This document shows positions 1 through 39,885 of a stretch of 64,000 nucleotides of DNA, piece after piece (the stretch's first letter is position 1; each line of letters starts with the position of its first letter). The notes beneath the pieces were generated by a model. That model did not search any database, was not told the origin of the DNA, and saw only the letters and a program-made list of their open reading frames with translations. The DNA is taken from positions 17,766,544-17,830,543 of the forward strand of contig NC_044507.1 in NCBI RefSeq assembly GCF_902362185.1. The letters run 5' to 3'. The position numbers were made by a program, and so were the translations under genes. Origin of the DNA: Chanos chanos (taxonomy: Eukaryota > Chordata > Actinopteri > Gonorynchiformes > Chanidae).

Positions 1-21376
<21,376 letters not shown>

Positions 21377-22043
21377 AGAGCACTTACAATGAGAAGAAGA
21401 AGAAGAAGAAAAAGAAAAAGAAGTAGAACACGACGAAGAAAGGCAGCTCAGGACATCGTTTATTTTACGCTCTGTGATTGGTCACTTCTCTGTCTGCCAC
21501 TCTTTTGCACCACGCCACCTATGCATGCACACGTAGCACGTATTCCACTCGGCCCTGTACAGCTTCCCTCTGGCCGCTCTTCTTTCTCCTCTCTCTCTCT
21601 GCCCCGGTAGATGGTCTTACCTGTTGTTTATTCAGCATGTGGGTCGTCCTTGCTGTAAACACTGTTATTTTGAAGGGTGTTGGGCATTACAGTGTTGCAC
21701 ACTAACTCTGTAGTTAAGACCAGGTTTTATTCTCTTTGGCTCATCTCTGAGGTCATTTTAAGGTTTTCACCCCGTCATGGGAACCCAAACACTCCCTCCT
21801 CGGGCCCGTCTGCACTTCCCTCTTTTCTGTTTGTTTTGGGTATTTGTTTGTGTTCCTGCTTTCCATCCACTCTTTTTCACTGTCCTCCCCTGTTTTCCCA
21901 CTTTAGTCACCCTCTAAGCCCCTTCTGTCGCTCTCTCTCTCTCTGTCTGTCTGTCTCTCGCTCTGTCTGTGTTTCTCTCTGTCCCTTTATGTCTCCCCAT
22001 CCTCCCTTCCCCCATCTGCTCTGTCTGATCTCATCTCACCCTT

Positions 22044-22090
<47 letters not shown>

Positions 22091-23130
22091 CCGTGTGTCT
22101 GTGTTTGTCTTTGTTTGAGTGTGTCACAGTAAGAACAGCAGTGAGTCAAGGCCTCTTTATGTTTGTCTCTGTGTGTGTGTGTGAAATGTTTACTGTTGAG
22201 ATACTCATGACACTGTTTAATTAACCGCTGTGTTCACGCCGTGTGTCTAAGCTTTTGTTAATTTCTCTGTTACTTGTTGACCGATGGCCTCCAGTTGCAG
22301 GGCGTCAGAGTTATGCTACTATCTCACAAAATAACATTCGTCTGTTTATAGCTTGTGTAGACCTACTTATTCACTCACTGACACATAGTATGATCTTTTT
22401 AAACATAGAAAAGCTGTTTTTTCCATCTTGAACCCAAGAGGATTAGCATTAGCTTTAGGACATGAAGTCCCCCACCCAACCCAACCCCCCTTCCTAGAGT
22501 AGAAGGGGGGGGGGGTGATGGAGAAGAAGCATGTGGTTGAAAAGGGTGGGGAAAATATAGGAAGGAAAGAATCATTAACTGTGAAAAAAATTTTATACTG
22601 TAGTAGGAGAAGCACACACTAACACCTGGCTTGCACACCAACACACACACGCAAACACACACACACACACACACACACAGACGCACACATGTTTGGACTG
22701 CCCTTATGCACATAAAGTCACTTGCGTTCTTAGTGATTTACACTATAAATATTTTGTACTGTTTAGTCATGTGAAGTATGTAATAGAATGAGAGACAGTT
22801 GGAGTTACTGACTCAGACTGTGACATGTACCCCACTATCTGTGCTGTGTCAGTGCTGACTGCTTGTAACTCCAATATTCACATAATTGCTATAAATGGAC
22901 TACTGTATCCACTCTTATTGCACTAGTATAATTGTAATGTGACATACAACACATAAACTACTGCTTTACCTGACTACTGTGCAAAAACAAAAAACAAAAA
23001 AAATTCTGATCTTAATACTGTATTTTCAACAACCAAAAAGTTATGTTTTTAATTTATTTGTGTATTTTGTTTCTTCTTCTTTTTTCCTTTTTTTTTACTA
23101 CTTTGTATTAAACGTATTTCTTAATATTAT
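21377..23130 (+). other. dock6: dock6 3' UTR with candidate poly(A) signal
   Basis: After the stop codon there is no further coding signal. A purine-rich AAG repeat follows at once (21391-21425), then C/T-rich sequence and a (GT)n at 22049-22085. ATTAAA at 23107-23112 with T-rich sequence on both sides is the best candidate polyadenylation signal and would give a 3' UTR of about 1.75 kb. CA repeats (22640-22680) and a G run (22506-22515) lie within it. The end is inferred from motif only. Confidence 0.5.
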
Positions 23131-24180
23131 CCTGAGTTTGTTGTCATTTTTTTATTGAGAATACTGCGAGGAACGAATCCAGGGTGCAAGGTTTCTAGTT
23201 TGAGCAGTATAATTTGAGTTGTTTGAAAGCGTTGAATATAATCTGCTATTATTTACAACCAATCTAACCTAGAGTTGAAAAACGATCGACTATAATTGTT
23301 TTTTTTTTACTTTGAAAATTTTCATCGTTAACTCATATGTATAACATACGATTTAAACACTTTGTATTGTTTGTTTATGCTTCTGCCTTATGGCTTTGCT
23401 TTGAAAGATTAAAAACGCCGGCCATATTGTTCAGATCTGTAGAACTACTGATTACATTCCAAGAGGACCCCTCACATCTTTATTTGAAACAGATGTTGTA
23501 CAGCGTTAAAGCGCCCGGACTTTTTTCGGGTACTCTTCAAACGCAACCCATTGCCTATACCGATACGCCCGCGTCTACACGTGATGGTTGCCTGCCTCAC
23601 TGTGGTATATCCTTATGGAGCTACGTGTTAGCGATATGTAACACGACGTGCTCTCGGAAAACACTTTTATTGACTGAAAACAATCTTTGATATGAAGCAG
23701 TGATTAATTAACTGGCGCGTACGATGTAAAAGGTCTTTAAATGTTATTACTTGACATTTTCACGCAACCTGAGTCAGGCGGAGAAGAGGGGGGTTAATGC
23801 GTTCCTGTAAGGAAAATATGACGTAATGTTCCGGGTACCACTGCCCCACAATATCAATAAAATCGTGAATGGAAAAGGATGACCGTGAGGTTAAGGCAGA
23901 ACTGCACTGTTTTGCACCAAACACCACAAACAGGGCACATGCAGGTTTAAAGTAATTCCACTCCCGTTACCACGAAAACCAAATTTGCTCCCTGATCAAA
24001 TAAAAAAAGTCCATTATATAACTCAGAATGGCCCTTACGGGTGTTACGTGCCGACGGTAATTGCTCAAGGTCTCTGAGCATCAAACAGAAGGATACAGCT
24101 TTCACGCTTGGCTCTAGTATGTATAATCTGTGTCTGTAATGTTTGTTTTGGGATGTGCGATGAGAATAAGGGGAAAGCTT
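23131..24180. other. intergenic, no recognised feature
   Basis: Low-GC sequence between the dock6 3' end and a possible kank2 promoter. A 117-codon open frame on + (23337-23690) and a 164-codon frame on - (23947-24441) do not resemble any family I know and lack splice or start context. I see no other structure apart from a TGAGTCAG motif at about 23770. Confidence 0.5.
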
Positions 24181-24199
24181 GCTGTAATGATTACCGCTT

Positions 24200-24321
24200 T
24201 GCTGTTGGCTCTTTAAGAGCTGGAGGGAGGGGGGCGATTCACGATTTGGCTGCAGTGTTTTTGTCTTGCTGTCAGTGAGTCCGCTGGCCGTAGACGTCTG
24301 AGGGGACGTAAAAGGGGGAAG
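24200..24321 (+). promoter_or_regulatory. possible kank2 5' noncoding exon and promoter
   Basis: A short GC-richer patch with a GC-box-like run (GGGAGGGGGGCG, about 24225-24236) is followed by sequence ending GGGGGAAG|GTAAGA at 24321/24322, a strong splice donor. The kank2 exon that holds the start codon begins with a proper acceptor at 33598-33599, so at least one upstream noncoding exon must exist on this strand. This is one candidate among several possible. Inference only. Confidence 0.25.
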
Positions 24322-27004
24322 GTAAGAAAATCCACGCTTTTGGTATAATGTATTTAAAGTTGGAAAATATTTTCGCGGAGAGATACACTCATGTGTAAAC
24401 ATTCTTTTGTTGTCTCTTTTGAGATTTCTTTTTCTTTTCATCTCGTTCGTTTTTTTTGTCTTAGTTTCAAAGTAACGGGTAGCGGATTTCCATCCGTAGG
24501 TGAATATTATTTTAAGATCAGAGATTACGCCGCTTGTAATTTGTATTCTTAATCGTAATATTCTATTTTAATGTACAGCGGATTGTGGTCTGGTAAAACG
24601 TATAGGCGACTCGACCAGGAGCATCCCTTAAGAAAAGCGCTGCTCGAAGGAGCGCACACAATGCCTCGCAAAATGTACCGCATGTGTTGCCTTGAACTAA
24701 TGCGTGGCTACAGATACGTCCCATTACCTAAAAGGCGAATAATTTAATTAACTTTCAATTTAGGCTTTTCAGCACATATACAAAATGACGTTTTAAAGAC
24801 ATAAAATGTTGACTAGCGGGCCTTTGTAGAGGCTAATGCGAGAATAAAGGCGCGCCTCATTTCAAGTTAGGCAAAGAGAAAAACATATTTCTTCGGGACA
24901 GTTCTGCACCCGAACGTATTTAAAAACGAGCTTCGTCGAGATATTTTAATCGGGTTCAAAAATTATAATACAATAGTGGCCATTATTGCTTCCAATAGGT
25001 TAGTGGTACTGTAAAGCTAATGGCGTTTAGGTAAATTCTTCATTAAGTGAAAAGCCTTGATTGCTCTGACTCCAGGGAGAGGGTGGGTCCGAGTTTTCAT
25101 TACTTCCAGATGTTCATCAGATTGCTCCACTGCACTCAAATCCGTTGTTTTATCCATCCCTGGTCAGATATCACTGTGGGTAGGCTAACGGATAATCCAC
25201 TTGGGTCCCATGACAGGAAGCATTATAAACTTTTTTTAGTTTAAATTTGTTAGACCATTATCTCTATAAACTTTTTTTTTTTAATCTATTGTTTTCAAGC
25301 CCTTGAACTTTTTATGCCCATGATGTTCCTTTCTTAGGAAAGTCACATAAAGACAACTTTTAGCCCTCAAAATGAGTGAATGCCCTACGAGACAGTGAGA
25401 CTACGAAATGGTAAATGCATGTTGGTTTGTTTGTCCATGCCACAACCTCCTGGCGTTGTGATGTAGCCTGTGACGTAAATTGTTCCGTTAAACTATAATT
25501 TATTTGCCCTTGTCTAAAATTTCATTGTTAAATATGGTGTTGAACACAGAAAACTGACCTGCAAGTGTCACACGTCCATAAAAATAAATGTTTGTGCGAC
25601 GGTGTGTGCACGTACACTCGCCGACATTCCCAGTTGGAGTTGCCCTCGTGCTCTCGTCCGTCACAGTGGGGATGGAATGTATCTGTCTCAGACCCCACAT
25701 TCCCGATTACAACGTTTGGAAGAAGGGGTGCAGTATAGTCGAATTCCACACGCAGGAATGCGAGGTTATAAACCCCATTTGTACGGTGGACCACACGCTG
25801 GGCTTTTAAATGGTTTAGCACGACTAATGGAATTACTCCGAAAACTACATGAGATTGCCTTCTCTTTATTAGAATTTCTGGAATGTTCTCAGCATGGACG
25901 CCTTTGCACAATGTGATAAGCAGACAACCCTAGCAGTCGGGGAGGAAGCCTTGATTAATACCTATAAGTAAATTTTTGCCCATTCAAATGTAGATAACAT
26001 AACGCTTCCAATTTGTTTATAGCAGTTTGGTTATCAGAGTGCATTAGGCAAAAGAGTCTCTGTATGATGCATCAGCTCTTTCCTGTCGCTGGACAGGAGT
26101 GACCTGTCCTTCTCATACCAGCAGACTGCTAGAACACCAGTATATGTTGGCCTTACATACCCACTGTCTTTTTCACTAACATATTCAAACAGAAGTACCC
26201 TCATTGCTCTACTGTTGTAAGCAACATTTCGCTGATATTAAATATGTTTTCATCCATTGTGTTGTGGGCCCCTCTTGAATTTGTAGGAGAGAACATGTCT
26301 CTCATGTATGTTTACTGCGCTTGTGCACACTGTTTTGCCGTTTGGAAGGTAGTTTTGAGGAAAGCTATCATCCTTACCAGAGATCCCAGTAATCCTGTTA
26401 AGACATTAATCTGAAACAAACAACTGACGTTTGTATTCACACAACTCTCAAATGTGAGGGTGTGAGCTTGTGTTTGTGTTTTTCCAGGCCATATGTGTAG
26501 CCTGAGTCACGGGGGTGTTTTACTGGCTCTTTTACTGAGTCAGTGACGGGGCACTAGAACTTCAAAAGTCAGAATTTGTCCGATAACAACGTTTTCTTGG
26601 AAAGTTGTGTCGTGTTATATTAAATGTATCACAAGATGGTTACTAGATACTGTTATCATATGACGTTTTTGGGGTAAAGAGATCAAAAGTCTGGGAACCG
26701 CACTGCTTAAGAGAAGAACAGAACATAAGCGTTGAACTTGTGATTCATGCCTCCATCATCTCTTTATCTCCATTCCCTGCCCCCACCCCCACCCCCCCAA
26801 CCCTTCTCATTGTTTACATTACTGCCTTATGTGTGTGAGTGATCCACGGCCTGGAGTTCTGGCCTGTGTACTCGCTCTAAACCCCATACCACTTCGTCAC
26901 CTTTCACATTCATTTGCCCCACACTGCTCTTCTGATCAGTCATGCTAACAACATTACACAGACCTCTCCACAGCTCAGAGCTCTACTCTGGCATCTGCGG
27001 CCAC

Positions 27005-27038
<34 letters not shown>

Positions 27039-28281
27039 GCCCGTTGTTTCCAAAAAAACTTTTTGACTGTACTACTTTTTTTTTTTTTGGAACCTGTCAC
27101 ACTAAATCCTCCGCTTAAGTCCGGTTTTTCCTTATTCTTTTTTGTATTTTGGGTTTCTGTCACGCGGCCCCACCCATGTCCAGTTTCCTGTCCTGAGGTC
27201 TGCACAGTAACCAATGATGGCTCTGATTGTGTTTATTCTGCTCTTGTTCCAGTAGTAACATGAGTAGAGTGGCCCCTCCCTGAGCTGCACTCTGGCTCTG
27301 GCGCTGACTCTTTCAGCAAAATGGCGTCTTTTTCTCCATACCACTCCCTGATGTAAAAAACAGCCCTTCGTGTGTGCTCGTGTAGGCCTCAGACTGGACG
27401 TTTTCAGGAATCGGCGTGGCCTTGTTGCTCTCTGCTTTAACTTTGCGTTAGCTGGGAGTTGTGTAGGTTTGTTCGTTACCCTATAGCTTATTTTAGCAAT
27501 AGCCTTCGACTAACAGGCTACCTCAGAAGCGTTTCTGTTTCCGACATTACGAAGAGAAGTATATTTTCTTCAGCTGCAACCACTTTTGTGTCTAAATTAG
27601 ATTTTTCATTCCAAACTGGAGTCTGAGAAAAGAGTCCCTGATATGACCTCAGCACATTAGGACCACCAACAAAGAAGACTTTCCCAGAATCAGACATTCC
27701 CCTCCTGTGTTTTTAGTGTTTCTGTGCTGCTGAATTTCATCTAGTCATGTGTATGCATCCATATCTGCATAATATTGGTGGTGAATCACCGAACTGCTTT
27801 GTTTTGACATAAACATCAAACCTCCTTCTTGATAAAGACTTTCATCTGACTTACGACTGACAATAAATCAAATAACCCTACGCATGAGCCAGAGATACAT
27901 TGCTTTTGTACAGTCGTAAAACCCATTAACCGTGAAAGTGAGAAATCTGCTTTATTTCAGGGTCAGGGAACTTCCTGATGGAGCAAGGCACCATTTCTGT
28001 CTCGATCATCGCTAATTAATTTTATCTCTGATTGCTTACATTACGATCCCAGTCTCTGAATACTTCTAATCAGCGTTGAAATGTCCACTCTGTTTACTAA
28101 ATTATTTTTCTTTCCGTCTTGGGCTTGAACTAGGCCCAATCGAAACCCTGTCATGCCCTGTTGTGCTTACCTTGCAACATACTGAGAGTCTGTAAAACGC
28201 ACCAGCTACCGGAATTTTCATTCACTCCCACTGAGACTCTCTTAATCTGTATGTAGTCAGGGTGTCTGTTGTGCTATGAAA

Positions 28282-28316
<35 letters not shown>

Positions 28317-29277
28317 AGAAGTTTCCATTTAAAGGAGCACCTCTCCCTCAGTGCCTTTTCGCCTCCTTTCCACTCCTTCTGTTTTCGTTCCTTGCATTTC
28401 TTTTGACTTGCTCTCTCTTCCCTCAAAGTTTCTCTGTCTCCTTTTTTTCTCTCTCTCTCACTTTTATGCCATTGTGTACTTCTCTCTTTTATTTTGTTGT
28501 GTTGCTTTTTCTTTCCCCCTTTGGCTTTTTCTCCTCTAGGATTGGGAGGAAGTGACTGAGCCGTGCCTAGGTCCCCTGGGAGCAAGAACTCCCTTTCCTG
28601 TAACTCTTTCCTACCTTCAACCTGAACAATCATTTTTATTAACAGGTTCATATTCGTATCAAATAATAACAACCAACCACGTAAAGGCTGCTTGAAATAC
28701 CCATATATTTCATCTGACCAGTGTATTTTTTCAAGCTATTATGTTCATAAAATATGGCATTTGATGAAGAGGTTGTCTAAATTTGTATGTGGAACCGTGT
28801 TATCACGGTTTCTATTTAAAGGCAACTTCTTTCAGTGGGAGCTAAATAAGCTGCAAGCAATGGGAACTTTCTCAGTGCGTGTTCATTTATGTGAAACAGT
28901 TTGTTCACATGCCTCGCGAAAGGAAGACAAACAATGGCGGTTTTAATAACATCCTTATATATGACATCACAGTGCAGTGACCTCACCCCCCGCTGAAACT
29001 TATTTGTGGTCTGTAGTGATCTTTTGCGTGGTCCCTCATCCATACAATATATATGCTTATATATAGATATACATTTGTAGATGTTACTGAAGTTAAGTAT
29101 TGCCTTTACTTACTGGGGCTCAGAAATGTCCAGCTTTTTGCAGCTCCAGTGGTCAGAGAGTTCCAGACTAACCCAGTCATATGAGAGTCCAGGAACAGGG
29201 CATTGTGACTCTGAGGGAATGGAACTCCTCAAACAAGGGCGTAGTAATAACCATTATTGGTATTATGAGGCAATCTT

Positions 29278-29329
<52 letters not shown>

Positions 29330-31176
29330 CCTCTACCCCTCCCAGCTCTATATTAGAACCAGCTGTGTAGATTGGGAGTGAATGAATGGCTCTTTGTGAT
29401 TTGGCTGTCATTCCTCTGTAAGGGTCTGTTTCACTCTTTCTCTCTCTAGATATTGGCATGACAAAACTGTAGAACAATGTGGCTTAATGTTCCCGACACG
29501 ACAGTGTCAGTGGAATGTGTCCGCAACAACAATGAGACCGTGGATACGCATTTTCAATGATGGATTTAATCTCAGGCAGTTTTGAGAAAATAGTCAGTCA
29601 TGGCAAAGACTGAGGGGGGGGGGGGGGGGGGGGGGGGCTCAAAACCAAAATGTCGTGACTAACGTTTCCACGTTGTACGCATTTTAGCCGAGCAGCCAAT
29701 AAAACGTCTAAATCATCGTCTGCGGAGGGCGGAATCGGTTGTTATTGTGGAATTGTAGGTTGTTTTTGTTTTGTTGCTGATGTTCCCGGTCACCATCAGG
29801 GGTGTGTCACTTTCACTCTGGGTTTAAAGATTATGAGTCATTATCACATCATAACAGAAAACATTGGTCAGTCCCATATCGGAGACCGTTTTCCCAGGCA
29901 AGAGGGGATTAGCCAAAAAGCGTGATGTAGTGGTTACGAAATGGGTTGTGCTGTAGTTTGAGGGGACAAGTTTGGATGACATAGTGGGTTTTCTTTCTTT
30001 TTTTATTTCCTTCATAAAGAGATGTTCATCATGAGGCGTGGCATCTCTAGAATGATGTATATGCCAATGACATCATCTCTCTCATATGAGGGTTAATCCC
30101 CAAAAGAATTAGAATGACTGTTCAGAGTTAGCACTACTCATGTTTCTGTCAGATTTAAGGGTCTCGGAATGCGATTGGTTGATAAATCTGTGTTTTCCCT
30201 GCAGGGTGTGGGTGCCAGTTATAGCAGAAAGAGGGGAGAGGAGAAAAGAAAAATAGAGGAGAACCCTGAGAGAGGAGGTTGGGGAAGAGAGGCCATCCCC
30301 CCTGCAGCACAAGGAGTTGTTGGTACGATTTGGCAACAAACCTGTCTTGTAAATTACCACTGACGCAGGTTAAATTTTTGTTATAAACGTTCACACAAAG
30401 CTTTGGCAGATTTCGTGTTTGGCTGAAATAAGTCCTCGCTTTGGCAGCGTTAAGATAAAGGCCCCTAATGTCTTGTCATCGGGTCTGAAAAATTAAGTGT
30501 TTTGTTGTGTTGAGTCCATGAATTAGATTCATGTCCAACACTCCCAAGTTGACTAGACTAATCATATTGACTCATTGATCATAGCTTTTTGGAAGCTCGT
30601 TCCAAATGTGAATCAGTAATGATGGAGTTCTCTGTCATCTGCAGAGCTTTGATCTTTTAGTCTTGCAGTATCAAAGTAATGGAGCTCGGGCTTTTTTTTT
30701 TTTTTTTTTTTTTTTATCTTGACTCGTAGCACGAGTGCCTTAAGTTTGTTTTTGCAGTACAGTAAACCACAGGACATCTCAATGATGTTAAACTTCCTCT
30801 GGAGAACCTATTTTCTCCTTGATTGCTAATCTTAATAATTTGAGTTTGGGGTAGGGGGTTAATCACGAAGGCAGGCAATGCTAACTTCTGCTGGTGTGGA
30901 ATGTCAAAGAAGGAGGGAAAAGAGGAAAGAGGGAGGGAGAGAGAGAGAGAGAGAGAGAGGGAGGGAGGAGACATAGGTCTGGGGTAGCACATTCCTCCTG
31001 GAGGAGGGTAGAGACTGGTTGTACTAGCGAAAAGGTCTGAAGCATGCCAAAGGAGAATGGTGGTGTGGTACCAAGGAGGGGCCTCTGTTCACTGTCATCT
31101 CAATGAAACACTGTTTATGACTGGAGACAGACACAGCGAGAGGGAGGAAGGTCAATGTCACACACATGTGCACACT

Positions 31177-31208
<32 letters not shown>

Positions 31209-33502
31209 ATAAAGTTCTTGCACACAAACTCCTCATGAAATTTGTTTCAGAGCAGATATTGAAATGTGTGGGGCTCTATGGGGAAAGGGCATTTTTGAGC
31301 ACGAGGAGCAAAGCGTTGTGGAAAAAAAAAAAGAAAGAAAAAAAGAGTGGAGAGGAAAGAAGAAGAGACAGGAAATTAGGAGGAGAATAACAGAGTGTGT
31401 GTCCACTGGAGCGGAAGGCGAAGGGAAGATGGACAGATATGCCGTGAGAGAGAGTATTTTAAGGAAGGAGAGAGAAAAAGTGTTTGGAGTGAAGAGGACA
31501 GTTTGGGCGTTATTGCTGAGGGCTGAGATGTTTGTCGTGCTGTGTGGCTGAACTGCAGACTCTAATTATATCTCATCGAATGTCTCCCAAGTCAACACTC
31601 GCCCTCCACCCACCCAATCACTTTTTCTCACACACACACACACACACACACGCACACACACGCAACAGTATTCTCTCATGCTCAGAGTATATTTATATAT
31701 TAACAAACAGTAAATGGAGCAGAACTGAAGCTTGTGTGTTGCATTAGCATCAAAGTGCTTTAATTCAATCATCCTATTTAGTGCTTTCTTTTGTCAATGT
31801 TTAATGTATGTGAGAGAGGTAGAGAGAGTGGTGGGGGTGGGGGGGTTAAGGAGAGAAGAGAGAGAAGGAATAAAGTAAGAGATAGACTAAAAAGAAAGAC
31901 ACATTTAGCTGACTAAAAAGGTTTACAAAATACCAAGTCAATTTAGTCAATGTTTCCTAGTGCCCTACTTTTTCTCAAAGAGGCAAGTACATAAACAGGC
32001 TCAGAGGGTCATGAGATTAGAGAGAGAGAGAGTGAGAGAAACAGGAGAGAGAGTGAGAGAGAGCGGTAACTCAAAGGCTAGAGAACAGCAGTTGCCGAAC
32101 CTCGACACAGAAAAAAAATGAATTACAAATGATCTGAAATAAATGGACAATGTATTCTTTCATATGAGAGCAAAGCCTGGGCCAAACTTTTGTCCCCCGG
32201 CCCACCGTGCTGTAAACACAGGGAACAGTAAAACCCTGTAGCAATGCCAGGGAGGGGGCAGCTATCGTGTGCCCCCCCCCCCCCCCCCGTTTTCCTACAT
32301 ACAGTTGACCTAGAAGGTTAATCTTTAGTGAAGTCAACATTGACTCACTACTGTACTAAAAGTTGGTTTTATCTGTTTATTTATTTGTTTGTTTTTATTC
32401 TCAGCTAAGGGACAAACTTGTGCGTACGTCATTCTTATTTTGCAGGCCCAAAACAAAACTACTGAAATCTTCTTTTGAAAAACATTTGTGAGTGCTGATA
32501 TGTGGAGTTCTTTTGTTTGATGTAGAATAACTGATTTAACATGGTGAATGTGCTGTAGCTTGTGTGGGTGTGTGTGTGTGTAGAGAAGGACGGGGGGGGC
32601 AGTAAAAAAGACAGTGGTCAGCTGCAATCTCCTGATCCTCAGCTGACAGAGATGAGTGGGGGAGGGAGGGGAGGAAGGGATAGAGAGAGACACACACAGA
32701 GAAAAAGAGATAGGGGGAAAATTCTGGATGAAAGAAAGAGAGAGAGACTTGGAAACTGTGTGTGTGTGTGTTTGTGTGTGTGTGAGGGAGAGAGATAGAG
32801 AGAGAGAGAGACAGACGAAGAGAGAGAGAGAGCTACTTTACAGTACTTCTCCGTATGGAGAACCTCAGCAGGCATTCACAGATGATTCCTAATATGGCTG
32901 TGAAGAGAAGCCTGGGCCTTCTCACCAGGAATGATCTGCCAGAAAACTTTCCTTTTCTCCTCTCTCTCCTCTGGGCATAAGAACCAGACACAAACACAAC
33001 ACGAACTGAAAGAGTCAGAGGGAAGACTCGGTGAAGCAGAGACCTTTCGCTAGTACAGACTCTTGGGTTTTTTTAAAAAGAAAAAAAAAAGAGCAAAGAG
33101 CTACAGTACTACAGTACAGTACAGAATTGAGAAGCAGGACGGACTTGGTAAGGATATGAGACTTTAGAAAACACAATAGACTGTCTTGCCCTCCCTCTCC
33201 ACCTCTGACCCAGCTGGAACAGCCTCAAAGCCCACAGAGCTGGCCCTTTCCCTTGGGGGTGTGAGCTGTGTGAGTGTTCAGCTCTGTGTCTGATGGTGGG
33301 GGTGGAGAAGCGGGGGGTGTTCTCAGTAAACGCTGCCCCCTCAAGGTTCGACATCTGGCCTCAGCTGTTATGTCATTAATGGATATGTTCCTGGTCCTAA
33401 TGAACTGCCAATGCGTAAACACATGATCTCTTTGTCTCTCTCTCTCTCTCTCTCTCCTTCTTGCTCTTTCTCTCTCTTTTTTCTCTGTCTCTGTCTCTCC
33501 CC

Positions 33503-33542
<40 letters not shown>

Positions 33543-33598
33543 TCCCTCTGTCTCTCTCTCTTCTTACTCACGTTCCCTCTCTCTCTCTTCCTAATCCA
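24322..33598. other. 9 kb noncoding region upstream of kank2 start codon
   Basis: No coding gene recognised. The content is unique low-complexity DNA with many simple repeats: (CT)n at 28289-28315 and 29278-29325, a G run at 29617-29637, a T run at 30691-30716, (GA)n at 30939-30959, (CA)n at 31176-31203 and 31630-31663, a C run at 32273-32288, and a long CT-rich tract 33430-33590 just before the kank2 acceptor. Probably the first intron and 5' regulatory DNA of kank2. A multi-frame open stretch at 25530-25915 is unexplained. Confidence 0.5.
26503..26542. promoter_or_regulatory. paired TGAGTCA (AP-1/NF-E2-type) sites
   Basis: Two TGAGTCA heptamers at 26503-26509 and 26536-26542, 33 bp start to start, with a CACCC-type GGGGGTG between them. 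Paired NF-E2/AP-1 sites with CACCC boxes are a layout known from erythroid enhancers, but AP-1 sites are common. The location, 16 kb from the nearest globin and 7 kb upstream of kank2 coding, allows either target. Confidence 0.25.
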
Positions 33599-33599
33599 G

Positions 33600-39226
<5,627 letters not shown>

Positions 39227-39819
39227 CAACAGCACAAAACAGATATTTGGGGTTTCATCTAATGTTACACGCCAGTTCCTCATCCGTTCCACTGCCACAA
39301 GTGTTCAATGTACGTGTGTGTGTATGTGTTTAATAGTATGTGCGTGTCTGTTTGTGTGCACACAGGAACAGTTCTGTATCATATATGTTCACACTGCGGG
39401 AAAATTAGCACTTCTCACAAAACACATGTATCTTTTTAAACCGAGTTAGAGTTATGTTTTTGAGTGACAGTCTCATAATTCTTCCTTTAAATCAGTCATA
39501 GTTTTTTGTTTTGAATGATGTTGATACGAATTGTTTCACATTTTAAGCTCAAACATAATAGGGTATGATGTCTATGTTGAACAAATCTACTCTGAAATTT
39601 CTCTCAGCAATACTCTAATTTCACTTCCATTCCAGTCGATATGATTTTGAGTGAGACACTATGTTATATAATTAGCATGAGATCAGTGATTTTTCTATGA
39701 TGTACTCCATTCATGCTTCTAAAATCTAAACAATTTCTTCACTCCTAGTAAGCAATATACCACATACCACTTAAAAGATGCAATTACAATTACAGCAACA
39801 CAGCCACTGACTGTAAAGG

Positions 39820-39885
<66 letters not shown>

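Noticed and set aside
23947-24441. 164-codon frame on the minus strand
   Set aside because: Longest unexplained frame in the intergenic region, but its composition is like surrounding noncoding DNA and no motif was recognised. Not called as a gene.
28274-28672. 132-codon Glu/Arg/Lys-rich frame on the minus strand
   Set aside because: Comes from CT/GA-rich simple sequence; no start context, splice signals or family resemblance.
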